Below are positions 8,360 through 18,800 of a stretch of 64,000 bases of DNA, piece by piece. A program made the translations under genes and the position numbers. The stretch lies in NCBI RefSeq assembly GCF_030815085.1, contig NZ_JAUSWG010000004.1; one strand, 5' to 3'. This stretch comes from Paraclostridium ghonii. GTDB lineage: Bacteria; Bacillota; Clostridia; Peptostreptococcales; Peptostreptococcaceae. The notes under the pieces were generated by a model that was not told the origin of the DNA, did not search any database, and saw only the letters and a list, made by a program, of their open reading frames with translations. The first letter of the stretch is position 1, and each line of letters opens with the position of its first letter.

Positions 8360-11300
8360 TTAATTTATATTTGGTACTGTTTTATTTTTAAAACCTTGGG
8401 TATCTGGATTTACTGGAAGTATTATAATAAAATTGCTACCCTCTCCAAGCTTACTTTCAACATATATTTCACCATTATGTAATTTTACTATATGACTTGT
8501 TATAGTAAGTCCTAATCCACTTCCACATTTTATCTTATTACTGTCATCTACAACTTGACTAAATCTGTCAAATATAGCTTTGTGGTATTTTTCTTCAATT
8601 CCTACTCCAGTGTCTAAAACGCTAATCATAACTTTTTCATCAAGATCTTTTATTGTTATAGTTATATTCCCTCCCTCAGGAGTGAATTTTGCTGCATTTC
8701 CAACTAAATTAACAACACACCTTTCAATTTCATATTTATCACACTTAATAATTTTCTCTTCTATTTCAGGATCAATTATTAATTCAATTCCTTTAGTGCT
8801 TACATAATCTTTTAAGGTCAATGCTGTTTCTTCTACTAAATAAACAATATCGGTCTCTTCTAGTGTAACTATATACATATCATTTTGTAATTTAGTGCTA
8901 TCTACTATATTATTAATGAGATTTAAAAGTCTTTTGCAATTCCTCTGAGATACATCAATATAATGACTTAAGCTTTGCTCTTTTATAGCCCCATCTTTTT
9001 TCATTAGTTCTAAAATTAATTGATTGGTGCTGCTAATTACATTTAAAGGTGTTCTAAGTTCATGAGATAAATTGACAAAATAGCTATTTTTATTTTTTTC
9101 TAGCTTTATATTTCTATTTAATAAAACATTATTTTTTTCCATTTCTTCTCTTAGTCTTAATGTTTTCTTTTGAACCAATTTATCTAGTTTTTTTACTTTG
9201 TACTTATGATTCCCTATAAGTGTAATACCTATTAAAACATATAATACAACTGCATAACCACTTAACCATATAGGTGGTTTTATAGTAAATTTCACATAAT
9301 TTTCATCACTTACATTTCCACTTGTATCTATAGCTTTAACCCTAAATCTGTACTTACCTGGTGGTAAATCATTGTATGTTACATAATTATTTTTTGTCCT
9401 AACCGTATCGCCGCTACTTCCATCTAAGTTGTATTCATAGGTAGTATTTTTGTAATTTGAGTAATCCGGAGTAAAAAACTTAATCGTTATAGTATCAGTA
9501 CTTTCACTAAACTTCATTCCATCTATATTATTATACTCCTTATTATTTACAGTAAATGTATCAAATAATACTTTTGGGGTTTTATTATCCTTAATAATTT
9601 TTTCTGGATAAAATGAATTTAATCCATTTACTCCACCAAAGAAAAGTTCACCATTTTTACTTTTATAAGCTGCATTTCCATTAAACTCATTACCTTGAAG
9701 CCCATCTGTTACACTAAAGTTTTGTACTTTTTTATTTAAACTATCAATTTTTGATATTCCTTTGTTTGTACTTACCCATATATCATCTTCATCATCTGCT
9801 AATACTCCATAAATAGTATTATTCGCTATACCTTCTTTAGTTGTATATCTTTCAAATTTACCAGTCTCTTTATCAAGTTTATTTAGCCCATAACTAGTTC
9901 CTACCCATATATTTCCATGACTATCTTCATTTATATACCTTACATAATTACTACTTAAGCTATATTTATCTTTTTTACTAGATTTATAATGCTTTATAGT
10001 CTTATTTTTAGGATCAATCTTACATAATCCTTCGTTTCTTAAAAATCCTAAATAATAGTTTCCTTCACTATCTTCAAATATGTACCTTACATACTTGTTT
10101 TTGTCTTGACCATCATTTATATATTTATTTATATCTATAATTTTTTTTGTTTTAGTATCTAATATACTAACTCCATCAATAGTCCCCATCCAAAGATGTC
10201 CCTTGCTATCTAACAATAGATCTTTTATTCGATTATTTACTAATCCATTCTCTACTCCATAATGATTTATTGTGTTATTATCTTTATTTATTTCTAAAAG
10301 CCCACCATCTGTAGCTATGTATATTACTTTGCCTTTTCCGGTTATATCATTTATCGAATCGTTTTTAAATCTTTTTTCAGTCTTAGTATTTAAATACGTG
10401 GATTTATTATTTTTTCTGTCTACTATATTTACGCCCTTTGAATTTGTTCCTATCCACAGTTTACCATCCTCATCCTCGTATAGACCATGTACTATATTTT
10501 CACTTAATAAGTAATCCTTGTCCTGACCTGCTTTGTAGTGATTTATTTTACTTTCAGTATTAAATACACTTAGCCCCGAATAAGTTCCTACCCATATAAG
10601 ACCATTACTATCTTCCATCAAGCTCTTTACATTATTATTTACTAAACTGTTTTTGTCATATATTTTATGTGTGTATATTTCAAAATTGTCTTCTTTTTTA
10701 TTGTAAAGGGCAAGCCCTTTAGATGTTCCTATCCATAAGTTTCCTTTACTATCTTTTTTTATAGCTTCTACTGAATAGGAAGGAATTGAATTTTCATCGA
10801 ATGGATCACACTTATAACTACTTATTTCATTAGTTTTCATATTTATTTTAGCCAAACCTGAGTTTGCACTTCCAACCCAAGTGTAACCAGTTTCATCATC
10901 ACACAAAATATTATAAATTTCACCTTTGCCTATATTGTATTTATCTATGCTAAAATTATTTATAACTTTAAAATCTTTAGATATTTTACTAACTCCCAAT
11001 TTTGTACCTATCCATATATTTCCTTTATCATCTTCATCTAAACAGTACATAAATTGACTTGATAAATTATTATTTCCCGATAAAACTCTATTAAACTTAT
11101 CTTCTTTTGGATCGTATATATTTAATCCATCATCTGTTGTAACTAATATTTTATTGTCTTTTGTCATTAAAATTTCAGTAGCGTTACCACCGGAAATCAA
11201 CTTGTTTTCTTTTAAATAATTTGTAAACTCTCCTGTTTTTGGGTTTAGTTTATTAACTCCATCAACAGTGGCTATCCATATATTTCCATATTTATCCTCA

Positions 11301-11596
11301 TCTATATCTGTTATAAAGTTATTGCTAATACTATTTTCATCTTCTTCATAGTTGTACACTTTAAAATCATATCCATTAAATTTATTTAATCCATCATTTG
11401 TACCTAACCATACATATCCTTTACTATCTTGAAAAATTGCTTCTATAGTTGTTTGACTTATTCCTTGTTCTATATTAAAGTCATTAAAAGTTATATTATT
11501 TTTATTTGCATATATATCCAAACTATAATAAGCAAATACTACAATATTAATTAACACAAATACATTAAATTTATTAAGTAAACTAAATTTCCCCAT
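8360..11596 (-). CDS. Membrane sensor histidine kinase with beta-propeller sensor (Reg_prop / Y_Y_Y)
   Basis: A kinase of 1078 residues. After an N-terminal membrane anchor (residues about 5-25) come more than a dozen propeller repeats of the form GNIWIGTxxGLNKL up to about residue 690, a Y_Y_Y domain (YNLDGS...LPPGKYRFRVKA), a second membrane segment (about 780-800), a coiled region, HisKA with phospho-acceptor His in NLSHELRTPL, and HATPase_c with N box NAAKFT, DTGVGI and GSGLGL. The large sensor is extracellular and in related kinases often senses carbohydrates. There is no receiver domain and no response regulator nearby, so it is an orphan. ATG 11596 has AAGGAAAG upstream; TTG 11611 is less likely. 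Confidence 0.88.
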   Translation of the reverse strand: MGKFSLLNKFNVFVLINIVVFAYYSLDIYANKNNITFNDFNIEQGISQTTIEAIFQDSKGYVWLGTNDGLNKFNGYDFKVYNYEEDENSISNNFITDIDEDKYGNIWIATVDGVNKLNPKTGEFTNYLKENKLISGGNATEILMTKDNKILVTTDDGLNIYDPKEDKFNRVLSGNNNLSSQFMYCLDEDDKGNIWIGTKLGVSKISKDFKVINNFSIDKYNIGKGEIYNILCDDETGYTWVGSANSGLAKINMKTNEISSYKCDPFDENSIPSYSVEAIKKDSKGNLWIGTSKGLALYNKKEDNFEIYTHKIYDKNSLVNNNVKSLMEDSNGLIWVGTYSGLSVFNTESKINHYKAGQDKDYLLSENIVHGLYEDEDGKLWIGTNSKGVNIVDRKNNKSTYLNTKTEKRFKNDSINDITGKGKVIYIATDGGLLEINKDNNTINHYGVENGLVNNRIKDLLLDSKGHLWMGTIDGVSILDTKTKKIIDINKYINDGQDKNKYVRYIFEDSEGNYYLGFLRNEGLCKIDPKNKTIKHYKSSKKDKYSLSSNYVRYINEDSHGNIWVGTSYGLNKLDKETGKFERYTTKEGIANNTIYGVLADDEDDIWVSTNKGISKIDSLNKKVQNFSVTDGLQGNEFNGNAAYKSKNGELFFGGVNGLNSFYPEKIIKDNKTPKVLFDTFTVNNKEYNNIDGMKFSESTDTITIKFFTPDYSNYKNTTYEYNLDGSSGDTVRTKNNYVTYNDLPPGKYRFRVKAIDTSGNVSDENYVKFTIKPPIWLSGYAVVLYVLIGITLIGNHKYKVKKLDKLVQKKTLRLREEMEKNNVLLNRNIKLEKNKNSYFVNLSHELRTPLNVISSTNQLILELMKKDGAIKEQSLSHYIDVSQRNCKRLLNLINNIVDSTKLQNDMYIVTLEETDIVYLVEETALTLKDYVSTKGIELIIDPEIEEKIIKCDKYEIERCVVNLVGNAAKFTPEGGNITITIKDLDEKVMISVLDTGVGIEEKYHKAIFDRFSQVVDDSNKIKCGSGLGLTITSHIVKLHNGEIYVESKLGEGSNFIIILPVNPDTQGFKNKTVPNIN

Positions 11597-11681
11597 ATAC
11601 TTTCCTTTCAAAGCTGTTAATAGAATTTATATTCAATATTATATACTAATCCCTACCTTTTAACAATATATTCCATTTACC

Positions 11682-13703
11682 TTAATATAGCTCATATATA
11701 TCAGAAAGTTCTAATTCAATTTTTTGAACGTCTACTTTATAATCTTTTACTTCATCCTCAATTGTATCCCCTAATAATTTTTTATTAGGTAATAAAATTT
11801 CAAACTCAGTACCATTTTTACCGTCACTTTCTAAATATATTTCGCCTTCATTTAATTCAACTATAGCCTTTACAATACTTAGCCCTATACCGCTTCCTTC
11901 GTTCATTCTAGTTAGAGATTTATCTGCTTGTACAAACCTTTCAAATACTAAATCTTGCATATGAATAGGTATCCCAACTCCATCGTCTCTCACAATTATT
12001 TGAACCCATTCTTGATTTACATGTATATTTACAAATACATTTCCATTTGGATTTGTAAATTTTATAGCGTTAGATAGCAAGTTTAGGATTGCTCTTTCTA
12101 TCATTTCTGAATCACATTTTATAATATTTTCTTCTACTTCTGTATCAAATACTATATGTATATCCTTTTGTTTTGCGTATATTATAACTGACATTGTTAT
12201 TTCTTCAATTAATCTTACTATGTCACAATTTTTCATATTTGGCTTTGTATACCCAACATCAATTTTAGTTATATCAACCATGTTATTTATAAGCCTTAAC
12301 ATTCTTTGACAATTAGTTTTTAAACTTTGTCTATATGTAGAATATGTTTGTCTAAAATCAGTATCAGAACTTCCTAATTTCATATCTAATAATTGGGTGG
12401 TTGAGTAAAATATATTTAAAGGTGTTCTTAATTCATGACTTATATTCGCAAAAAATTCATTTTTTAACTTTTCGTGATCTTTAATTTTTTCATATTCTGA
12501 AATGTATTTTCCCATTCTGTGCTCTTCAGTTATATCATTAAATGTTACTACAAGTTTTTCAGTTTCCCCATGTTCATCTTTGCTTTTTAGGCTAGAATCT
12601 ATAATTTTTTGAATACTACAATCTACAATTTTTTTACCATAATTAACTTCAACCTTTCCATTCCAGCATCCGTATTCTTCCACACTATTTTCTATATTTC
12701 TAACAATATCTTTATCTATACTAGATATAGCAATTTCAATTCTATCAGTTAATGCTGTATTTTTATAATCTTCATTTCCAAAGAAGTAATTTCTTGTTTT
12801 TTTATTAGAGTAAAGAACTTTTCCGGACATATCACTTATATATATACAGCTAGCTTTATTTTCTTCTACGAGATTGAAAAATATTTTTTTCTCTTCTTCG
12901 AGCTCTCTTTTTCTCTTTATGCTTATAATAGTTTCTAAAAACAATCCTACTATAAGTGTTATAAATACCATGTATGTTATAGATATAGATATAAATTTAA
13001 TTTCTATTATAGGCATTCTAGCTCCTACTATAGCATAAAAGGCCTTAACTAAAAGCATTAGTATACTCGCTCCTATAACCGAATATGTGTAATCTTTTTC
13101 TTTGATACTTTTTTTGAATAAAATAGTGCTACTTATACTGTAAATAAAAATTAGCATAGTATTATATAATACGAAAAAGTTAGTTTCTTTTTTTATTGGA
13201 AATATTACACTTTTACCTTCTAAATATCCAAATATTGTTGCACTTAAAACTACAACTACTATAGAACTCAATTTATATTTTACAATAAATGTTCTAATCT
13301 TATTTAATGGTAGAGTTACTATTAAAATTATAGATATCCTCATTAAAGAAGTCGATATAGCTATATATCCCTTCATGCTTATAATAGTATTTTTTAAAGT
13401 TAAATTATCAAATACACCTAAAATTATGTCTATTGCAAATATTATATACATTAAAGAAATTATAAATAATTCTTCTTTTTGGGTACTGTTATAGCAAAGA
13501 AGACAACTTACAGTAGCCAATAAAGCTAATACTATATTAAAAATCCTTATAAAGTCTTCTGGTTTTATCATTAAAATCAAATTATATTTGAATATATATA
13601 CTAAACTAAATATATAAAACATAACTAAACAAGCTGATATACCTATAGTCAATATAGTAGCTAATTTGTTACTGCCCTCAAATTTTTTATTTTTATTGAA
13701 CAT
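11682..13703 (-). CDS. Membrane-bound PAS sensor histidine kinase
   Basis: The 673-residue protein has about eight hydrophobic segments in the first 260 residues, a PAS-like domain (about 275-395), HisKA with the His in ISHELRTPL (about 416) and HATPase_c with NAIKFT, DDGVGI and GSGIGLS. The kinase core is clearly related to that of the preceding gene (both contain HELRTPL, a NCxRxLxLINN helix and EENIIKCD or EEKIIKCD), so the two probably arose by duplication with different sensor modules. It is also an orphan. In clostridia orphan kinases often phosphorylate Spo0A directly; a Spo0A-like box lies 62 bp upstream. GGGAGGGAG precedes the ATG. Confidence 0.87.
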   Translation of the reverse strand: MFNKNKKFEGSNKLATILTIGISACLVMFYIFSLVYIFKYNLILMIKPEDFIRIFNIVLALLATVSCLLCYNSTQKEELFIISLMYIIFAIDIILGVFDNLTLKNTIISMKGYIAISTSLMRISIILIVTLPLNKIRTFIVKYKLSSIVVVVLSATIFGYLEGKSVIFPIKKETNFFVLYNTMLIFIYSISSTILFKKSIKEKDYTYSVIGASILMLLVKAFYAIVGARMPIIEIKFISISITYMVFITLIVGLFLETIISIKRKRELEEEKKIFFNLVEENKASCIYISDMSGKVLYSNKKTRNYFFGNEDYKNTALTDRIEIAISSIDKDIVRNIENSVEEYGCWNGKVEVNYGKKIVDCSIQKIIDSSLKSKDEHGETEKLVVTFNDITEEHRMGKYISEYEKIKDHEKLKNEFFANISHELRTPLNIFYSTTQLLDMKLGSSDTDFRQTYSTYRQSLKTNCQRMLRLINNMVDITKIDVGYTKPNMKNCDIVRLIEEITMSVIIYAKQKDIHIVFDTEVEENIIKCDSEMIERAILNLLSNAIKFTNPNGNVFVNIHVNQEWVQIIVRDDGVGIPIHMQDLVFERFVQADKSLTRMNEGSGIGLSIVKAIVELNEGEIYLESDGKNGTEFEILLPNKKLLGDTIEDEVKDYKVDVQKIELELSDIYELY

Positions 13704-13764
13704 AGCTCCCTCCCCTAAATTTCATCACTACACAATATAACATTTTTTTGTATAAAGGTCTATC

Positions 13765-13774
13765 TTTTCGACAA
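13765..13774 (-). promoter_or_regulatory. Candidate Spo0A box upstream of the PAS kinase
   Basis: The minus strand reads TTGTCGAAAA, containing the 0A-box core TGTCGAA. CG is rare in this DNA, so the match is notable, but a single 7-base core can occur by chance. Confidence 0.35.
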
Positions 13775-13775
13775 T

Positions 13776-13809
13776 AAAAGACAGACTATTACACAATAGT
13801 CTGTCTTTT
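13776..13809 (-). terminator. Terminator of the 66-residue protein gene
   Basis: Perfect 15-bp arms (AAAAGACAGACTATT and complement) with a four-base loop, downstream of the gene at 13841. It directly abuts the candidate Spo0A box. Confidence 0.7.
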
Positions 13810-13840
13810 AAAATAAATTTTTTATCCTAATAACCTTAAT

Positions 13841-14041
13841 CTATTTTTTACCCCTGTTTTTTTGTAATAGTTCTTTCACTTCATCACTGTTTGGATGTAT
13901 AAATGAATATGGAGTATCATCTGATAGTTCTTCTAAAACTCCACCCTTGAATAAATCTTCATAAGATGTCTTTTTTGGTATAAATAGATTTTCATATAAA
14001 TTACCTTCAGATGATACACATTCTTTACCTTCTTTTTTCAT
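13841..14041 (-). CDS. Hypothetical protein (66 aa)
   Basis: No family recognised. It is a short soluble polar protein (MKKEGKECVSSEGNLYENLF...) with one cysteine, an acidic middle and a basic C-terminus (NRGKK). AGGAAGAGG ten bases upstream of the ATG and a perfect hairpin terminator downstream support a real single-gene unit. It sits between the cspC terminator and the orphan PAS kinase on the same strand. A sporulation link is possible from the neighbours but unsupported by its own sequence. Confidence 0.55.
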   Translation of the reverse strand: MKKEGKECVSSEGNLYENLFIPKKTSYEDLFKGGVLEELSDDTPYSFIHPNSDEVKELLQKNRGKK

Positions 14042-14152
14042 AATTTTTGCCTCTTCCTTGCTTAATATTTATTGTTAATTATTTTACTCACATTTTTAAT
14101 ATATATAACTCATACCCATTATTTTAATTTTAAAATAAAATTTCCTAGGAAT

Positions 14153-14199
14153 AAAAAAAGGATATAAAACTTAAATTAATTTTAAATTTTATATCTTTT
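14153..14199 (-). terminator. Terminator of the cspBA-cspC operon
   Basis: Arms resembling AAAGATATAAAATTTAAA and its complement (one mismatch and one G-U) overlap the cspC stop codon and run into seven U. Confidence 0.7.
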
Positions 14200-15877
14200 A
14201 TAAATTCCTACCAATTTGTCTAAAAGTATTTATTAAATTAAATATGCCATATCCTTGTGAAATATTTGGATATGTATAAATATCTTGTCTAGTTGCTCCT
14301 ATCATTAAATATGTTCTTAATGGTTCCGTAAAAAGAGATAATTTTGGCAATCCGCTTTCTTCTTGTAAGTACTGCATTATGAGTGCTAGAGACCCACATA
14401 CAATAGAGCTGCTTACTCCAGATCCTGTAGCAGTAGTATATTCATTATTTTTATAAGTTGATATTATATCAACTCCTGGTGCTATTATATCCGGCTTAAC
14501 TTTATTCCCACTTAAATTTCCCTTTGATGATCCAACCCACAAACTATTAGTTTTATCATTGAATGTTCCTATTGTTATTGAGGGAGTCGCTAACCCCATA
14601 AATGTTATAGTACCCATAGATGTAGAATCTACAAATCTAGTAGATGGTGATATAATTGATTTATTAGGAAGGTACACATTAAACTCTCCATGGATTATAA
14701 ATTCCGGACTTATCCTTAAGGTCCAAATTCCAGGTTTTATATCTATTAAATTTATTCTTATAGTTTGATCTCCTGATTTCAAAGATGGAAATTGATTTAA
14801 AACTGTATAGGATGTTTTTTCTATATAAAATCTACCACTATAAATTCTATCATCGGGTGCATATCTTATCGTTTGGCTTATATCTCCAGATGGAGATATA
14901 ATCTGTAAAAAATACTTATCCGGGCCTCTTCCTCTTACTGTAACCTCTAAATTTTTATTATCTCCATTTTGTATTAATACGTCTTTATAGTTTTCTACAT
15001 CTTTTATATCTCCGTAAAAGTGTATGTCTGTGTTTCCTTCATTACCTGCACCGCTCACTAAAATTATTCCTGATTTAGCAAGTATTTGATACGTTTCTAT
15101 TATAGAAGCATCTATGTTGATAGATGACATATTACCTAAAGTTAAGTTTATTATTAGAGGTTTATTTTCTTTAGCTGCAATTTGTAAAACATATGTTAAT
15201 GCAGCTAAAAAGTCTGTTACTTCATAACTTATTTTGTCGTCATAATATACCCCTCTACGCTCTCTTAGCTTTACAACTATTAAATCTGCATCTTTTGCAA
15301 TTCCTCTATACTCTCTATTTATATTGCCTTGCCCAGCTATAATTCCACAGATAAAGGTTCCTGTTCCCGTACCATCATTACTCAAACTATTATCTTGATT
15401 TTGTATAGCTATATTTATATCTTCTCTTGTATACTCACTTCCAAATATCATGCCTTCTGGAGGTGTTCTACTATTATTTTCCTGATCCCATAAATATAGT
15501 ATTTTACTATTATTATTCTCATCCATTAAATCTTTGTGTAAATAATCTACCCCTGAATCTATTACAGCAACTAAAATCCCTTTTCCTGAAGCATTTATAT
15601 ATGGGTTACTTTCTAAATAATTACCTCCTATAGAATTCCCTATCGTTTCTCCTTTATTTAAATCATTATTTATATCTATAAGAGAACTCATAACATCAGA
15701 CGGGCTCCACCACTCAACTTCTTTAATATTGTCTAATATTTCCGATTGAAAACTGTCTGGTACATATATTGCCGCTAATTGATTGTTTAGTATTATATAT
15801 TTTTCTATATTATTTTCTACTAATGCCCTTTTTATATCTCCCTTATAAAGTACATAATACGACTTTTCATCAATCAC
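14198..15877 (-). CDS. cspC: CspC, subtilisin-like pseudoprotease of spore germination
   Basis: This 559-residue protein has the Csp subtilase fold with its jellyroll insert. The Asp motif is intact (VIDSGVD, D107), but the catalytic His is Thr (GTGTF, T172) and the catalytic Ser is Gly (TGSGVSSS, G487), so it should be enzymatically dead. In C. difficile, CspC is a pseudoprotease that integrates bile-salt germinant and co-germinant signals and controls CspB activation of the cortex hydrolase SleC. The start is GTG at 15877 with AGGAGGGG just upstream; no in-frame ATG is nearby. It lies ten bases after cspBA, so the two are one operon. No sleC is present in the window. Confidence 0.93.
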   Translation of the reverse strand: MIDEKSYYVLYKGDIKRALVENNIEKYIILNNQLAAIYVPDSFQSEILDNIKEVEWWSPSDVMSSLIDINNDLNKGETIGNSIGGNYLESNPYINASGKGILVAVIDSGVDYLHKDLMDENNNSKILYLWDQENNSRTPPEGMIFGSEYTREDINIAIQNQDNSLSNDGTGTGTFICGIIAGQGNINREYRGIAKDADLIVVKLRERRGVYYDDKISYEVTDFLAALTYVLQIAAKENKPLIINLTLGNMSSINIDASIIETYQILAKSGIILVSGAGNEGNTDIHFYGDIKDVENYKDVLIQNGDNKNLEVTVRGRGPDKYFLQIISPSGDISQTIRYAPDDRIYSGRFYIEKTSYTVLNQFPSLKSGDQTIRINLIDIKPGIWTLRISPEFIIHGEFNVYLPNKSIISPSTRFVDSTSMGTITFMGLATPSITIGTFNDKTNSLWVGSSKGNLSGNKVKPDIIAPGVDIISTYKNNEYTTATGSGVSSSIVCGSLALIMQYLQEESGLPKLSLFTEPLRTYLMIGATRQDIYTYPNISQGYGIFNLINTFRQIGRNL

Positions 15878-15887
15878 AAAACCCCTC

Positions 15888-18800
15888 CTACTTCAATTGA
15901 TCAAACATCCCTCTAAAATCTAAAACGCCATATCCAGTCACAGGATTCGGATATTCAACTCCTTTAATCCTACTTGCTCCACCTTGCATATAAGTCCTAA
16001 CTTTTTGCATAAACCCTTTATTTTTATAATAACCATCAACTATAACATATTGATAATATAATGACACAACACCTGAAGCATGTGCCCCTGCAGCCGAACT
16101 CCCTGTAACAGTTGCATATGTATTTTTAGGGTACGGAGCTATTATATTTACCCCTGGAGCAACTACATCTGGTTTTATTGTATCAATAATATTAGGCCCT
16201 CTTGAGGATGCAGGCCATATACTTTTATTTATAGAATTATATGTTCCTATAGTTATTACATCATCTCTAACAGCTAAGTAATTTATTGTGTACGATGGTG
16301 TAGACTCTTTAAACCTAGTTCCAGGGTTTAAAAAAACCCTATTTGGTAAATATACATTATACATTCCTCTAGATATATAAGCCCCTTCTAATCTAAATTT
16401 CCAAACTCCTCTTGTTGCATTTTTTAATGTGACAATCGTATGCTCTTGCCCAGAGTAACTAGTTGGATATGAATACCTTATAAAATACTCTGTATTTTCC
16501 AAGTCAAATGTACCTGTAAGTTCATCATAATTTGATAGATCAATAATTTTACTTTCTTCTCCACTTGGAGATGTAACTATTAAGTTTATTCTATCTGGTC
16601 TACTCATCCAAATTTCTACTACTAAATTTTTTTCTGTTTCTCCAATCTCTAATTCTACGTCAACTATCTCTCCTGCTCTATCGATGTATCCCGAGACATG
16701 AGTCTGGGTATTCCCTTCATTTCCTGCTCCAGCTACAATGGATATTCCATTTGAAAAATATGTTTGTTTATTTTTTGTATTGCTCGCATATCCTGCTAAT
16801 AAGTTGCTTCCCATAGATACATTAATTACTGTTGGAACATCTAGTCTTTTTGCAATTTCGAATATATAGGAAATTGCAGTTTCTAACATTGCACTAGTGT
16901 AAAATCCATTAACCTTTGCCAATTTAACCACAACAAGTTCTGCTTCTGGCGCAATTCCTTCATATTCTCTATTTATATTCCCAAGTCCTGCACATATACC
17001 GCTAATCATTGTTCCATGACCTTCTTCATCCTGCGATAGAGTAGTATCATTTTCCTCTATGGCTTTATTAATATCTTCTCTAGTATATTCTGTTCCTATA
17101 AAAAAACCTTCTGGTGGTTTTCCATCTTTACTTTGATCCCATAGATATAATATTTTACTGGTATCATCTGGATATATAAAATCTTTATGAAGATAGTCTA
17201 TGCCTGTATCTATTATCCCAATTATAGTTCCATATCCGCGTAATGTTATATTGGGATTCGTCTTAAAAAAATTAACCCCTATATCTTCTTTAGCAATTAC
17301 TCCATTTTCTGTTCCCCTAGTTATCTGACCTAATGGATTTATAGGTACTACATTTTCTATTATATAAACTGAATCTAACCTTAAAATAGCTTCTATATAT
17401 TCTCTTTTTAAACTTTCAAAAAACATTAAAGTGTACATTTCACTCAATTTAATATAGTTAATATTATATGGAAAATTAGCCAAATCTTCATTAAACTCAG
17501 GAGTGTGAGTAACTAGTATAGATTCAGATATACTGTTTTCAAATCTATAGTTTCCATTTCTATCTAAACTTCTTGACATGTAATCTAAATCTAAATTATT
17601 TAAGTTTAAAAGCCCATATCCATATGAAGAATTTGGATATACTCTATTATCACTCCTTTTTGCACTTTTATTTATCATTGCTCTAGTTTTTTGAGAATAT
17701 AAAAATGGATCATTTCCATCAACTATTCCCCATTGCATCAAAAGAGAACATACTCCACTTACATGAGGGGTAGCCATGCTAGTTCCAGTCAATGCTCCAA
17801 TAGTTCCCCCTGGTAAAAATGAAACTATATCTTCCCCAGGAGCAAGTATATCTGGTTTATATACTCCACTTGCAAAATCCCCTTCTCCAGAAAATGATGA
17901 TCTTATATCAGTTTTTGAGTTAAAACTCCCTACGGTTATAACTTGACTTGCGGTCCCTGGAACAGTAACTGTCAAAATCTCACTAGGTTCTAAAAATCTA
18001 GTATCTTTTGACAATCCTTCAGATACAGGTAGATATATATCTATATTTCCTTCAACCACATCCGTTCCTTCAAAAACTACAGTCCATATCCCTGGAGTAA
18101 TCTGAGTTACTGAACTCATTTGTATAGTTATTCTTCTTAATAGAGAGTATGGAGGTATTTCATAAAATTTACCAACTATGGTAGTTGATCCCAATCTATT
18201 ATTTATATTAGGATTTTGTTGTGAGAGTTCTTGGGTACTTCTATTTGATGGGTTTACTAATGAAATAGAAAATTCATCAACATAGTTTGCCCATATATTT
18301 AAATTTAAAATATTTTCATCTTCGCCTACAACAAATTCAACTCTTTGTGTTTCCCCATCTTTTAACTTGATATTTTTATGACTTCCTTTTGATGCATTAT
18401 TACCTGCAGCTACAACTATATTATTTTTCCAAAACAAACTCATATCATCAATATATCTTTCAAATAAAGATAATCCTCTATGAGACCCTTCATTACTTCC
18501 ATAACTTATATTAATAGCAACTGGCATTTTTAATTCTAGTGATTTATCTAATATAAATTTTATAGCTCTCATAAATTCAGTACTTTTTGAAAATGTATCA
18601 ACTTGACGTCTTCCAACTCTAACTGCAATTATATTAGCATTATTAGCTATACTTGCAGCAATTCCAGCAACATGGGTTCCATGCATACTTGTAGTTTGTA
18701 TAGTTGCTTCATTTATATTATCAGATGTATATAACGTTCCGTGATTAAATCCTTCTGGAGGATTTCCATCTATAGATTGATCCCAATAGTATAAAATTTT

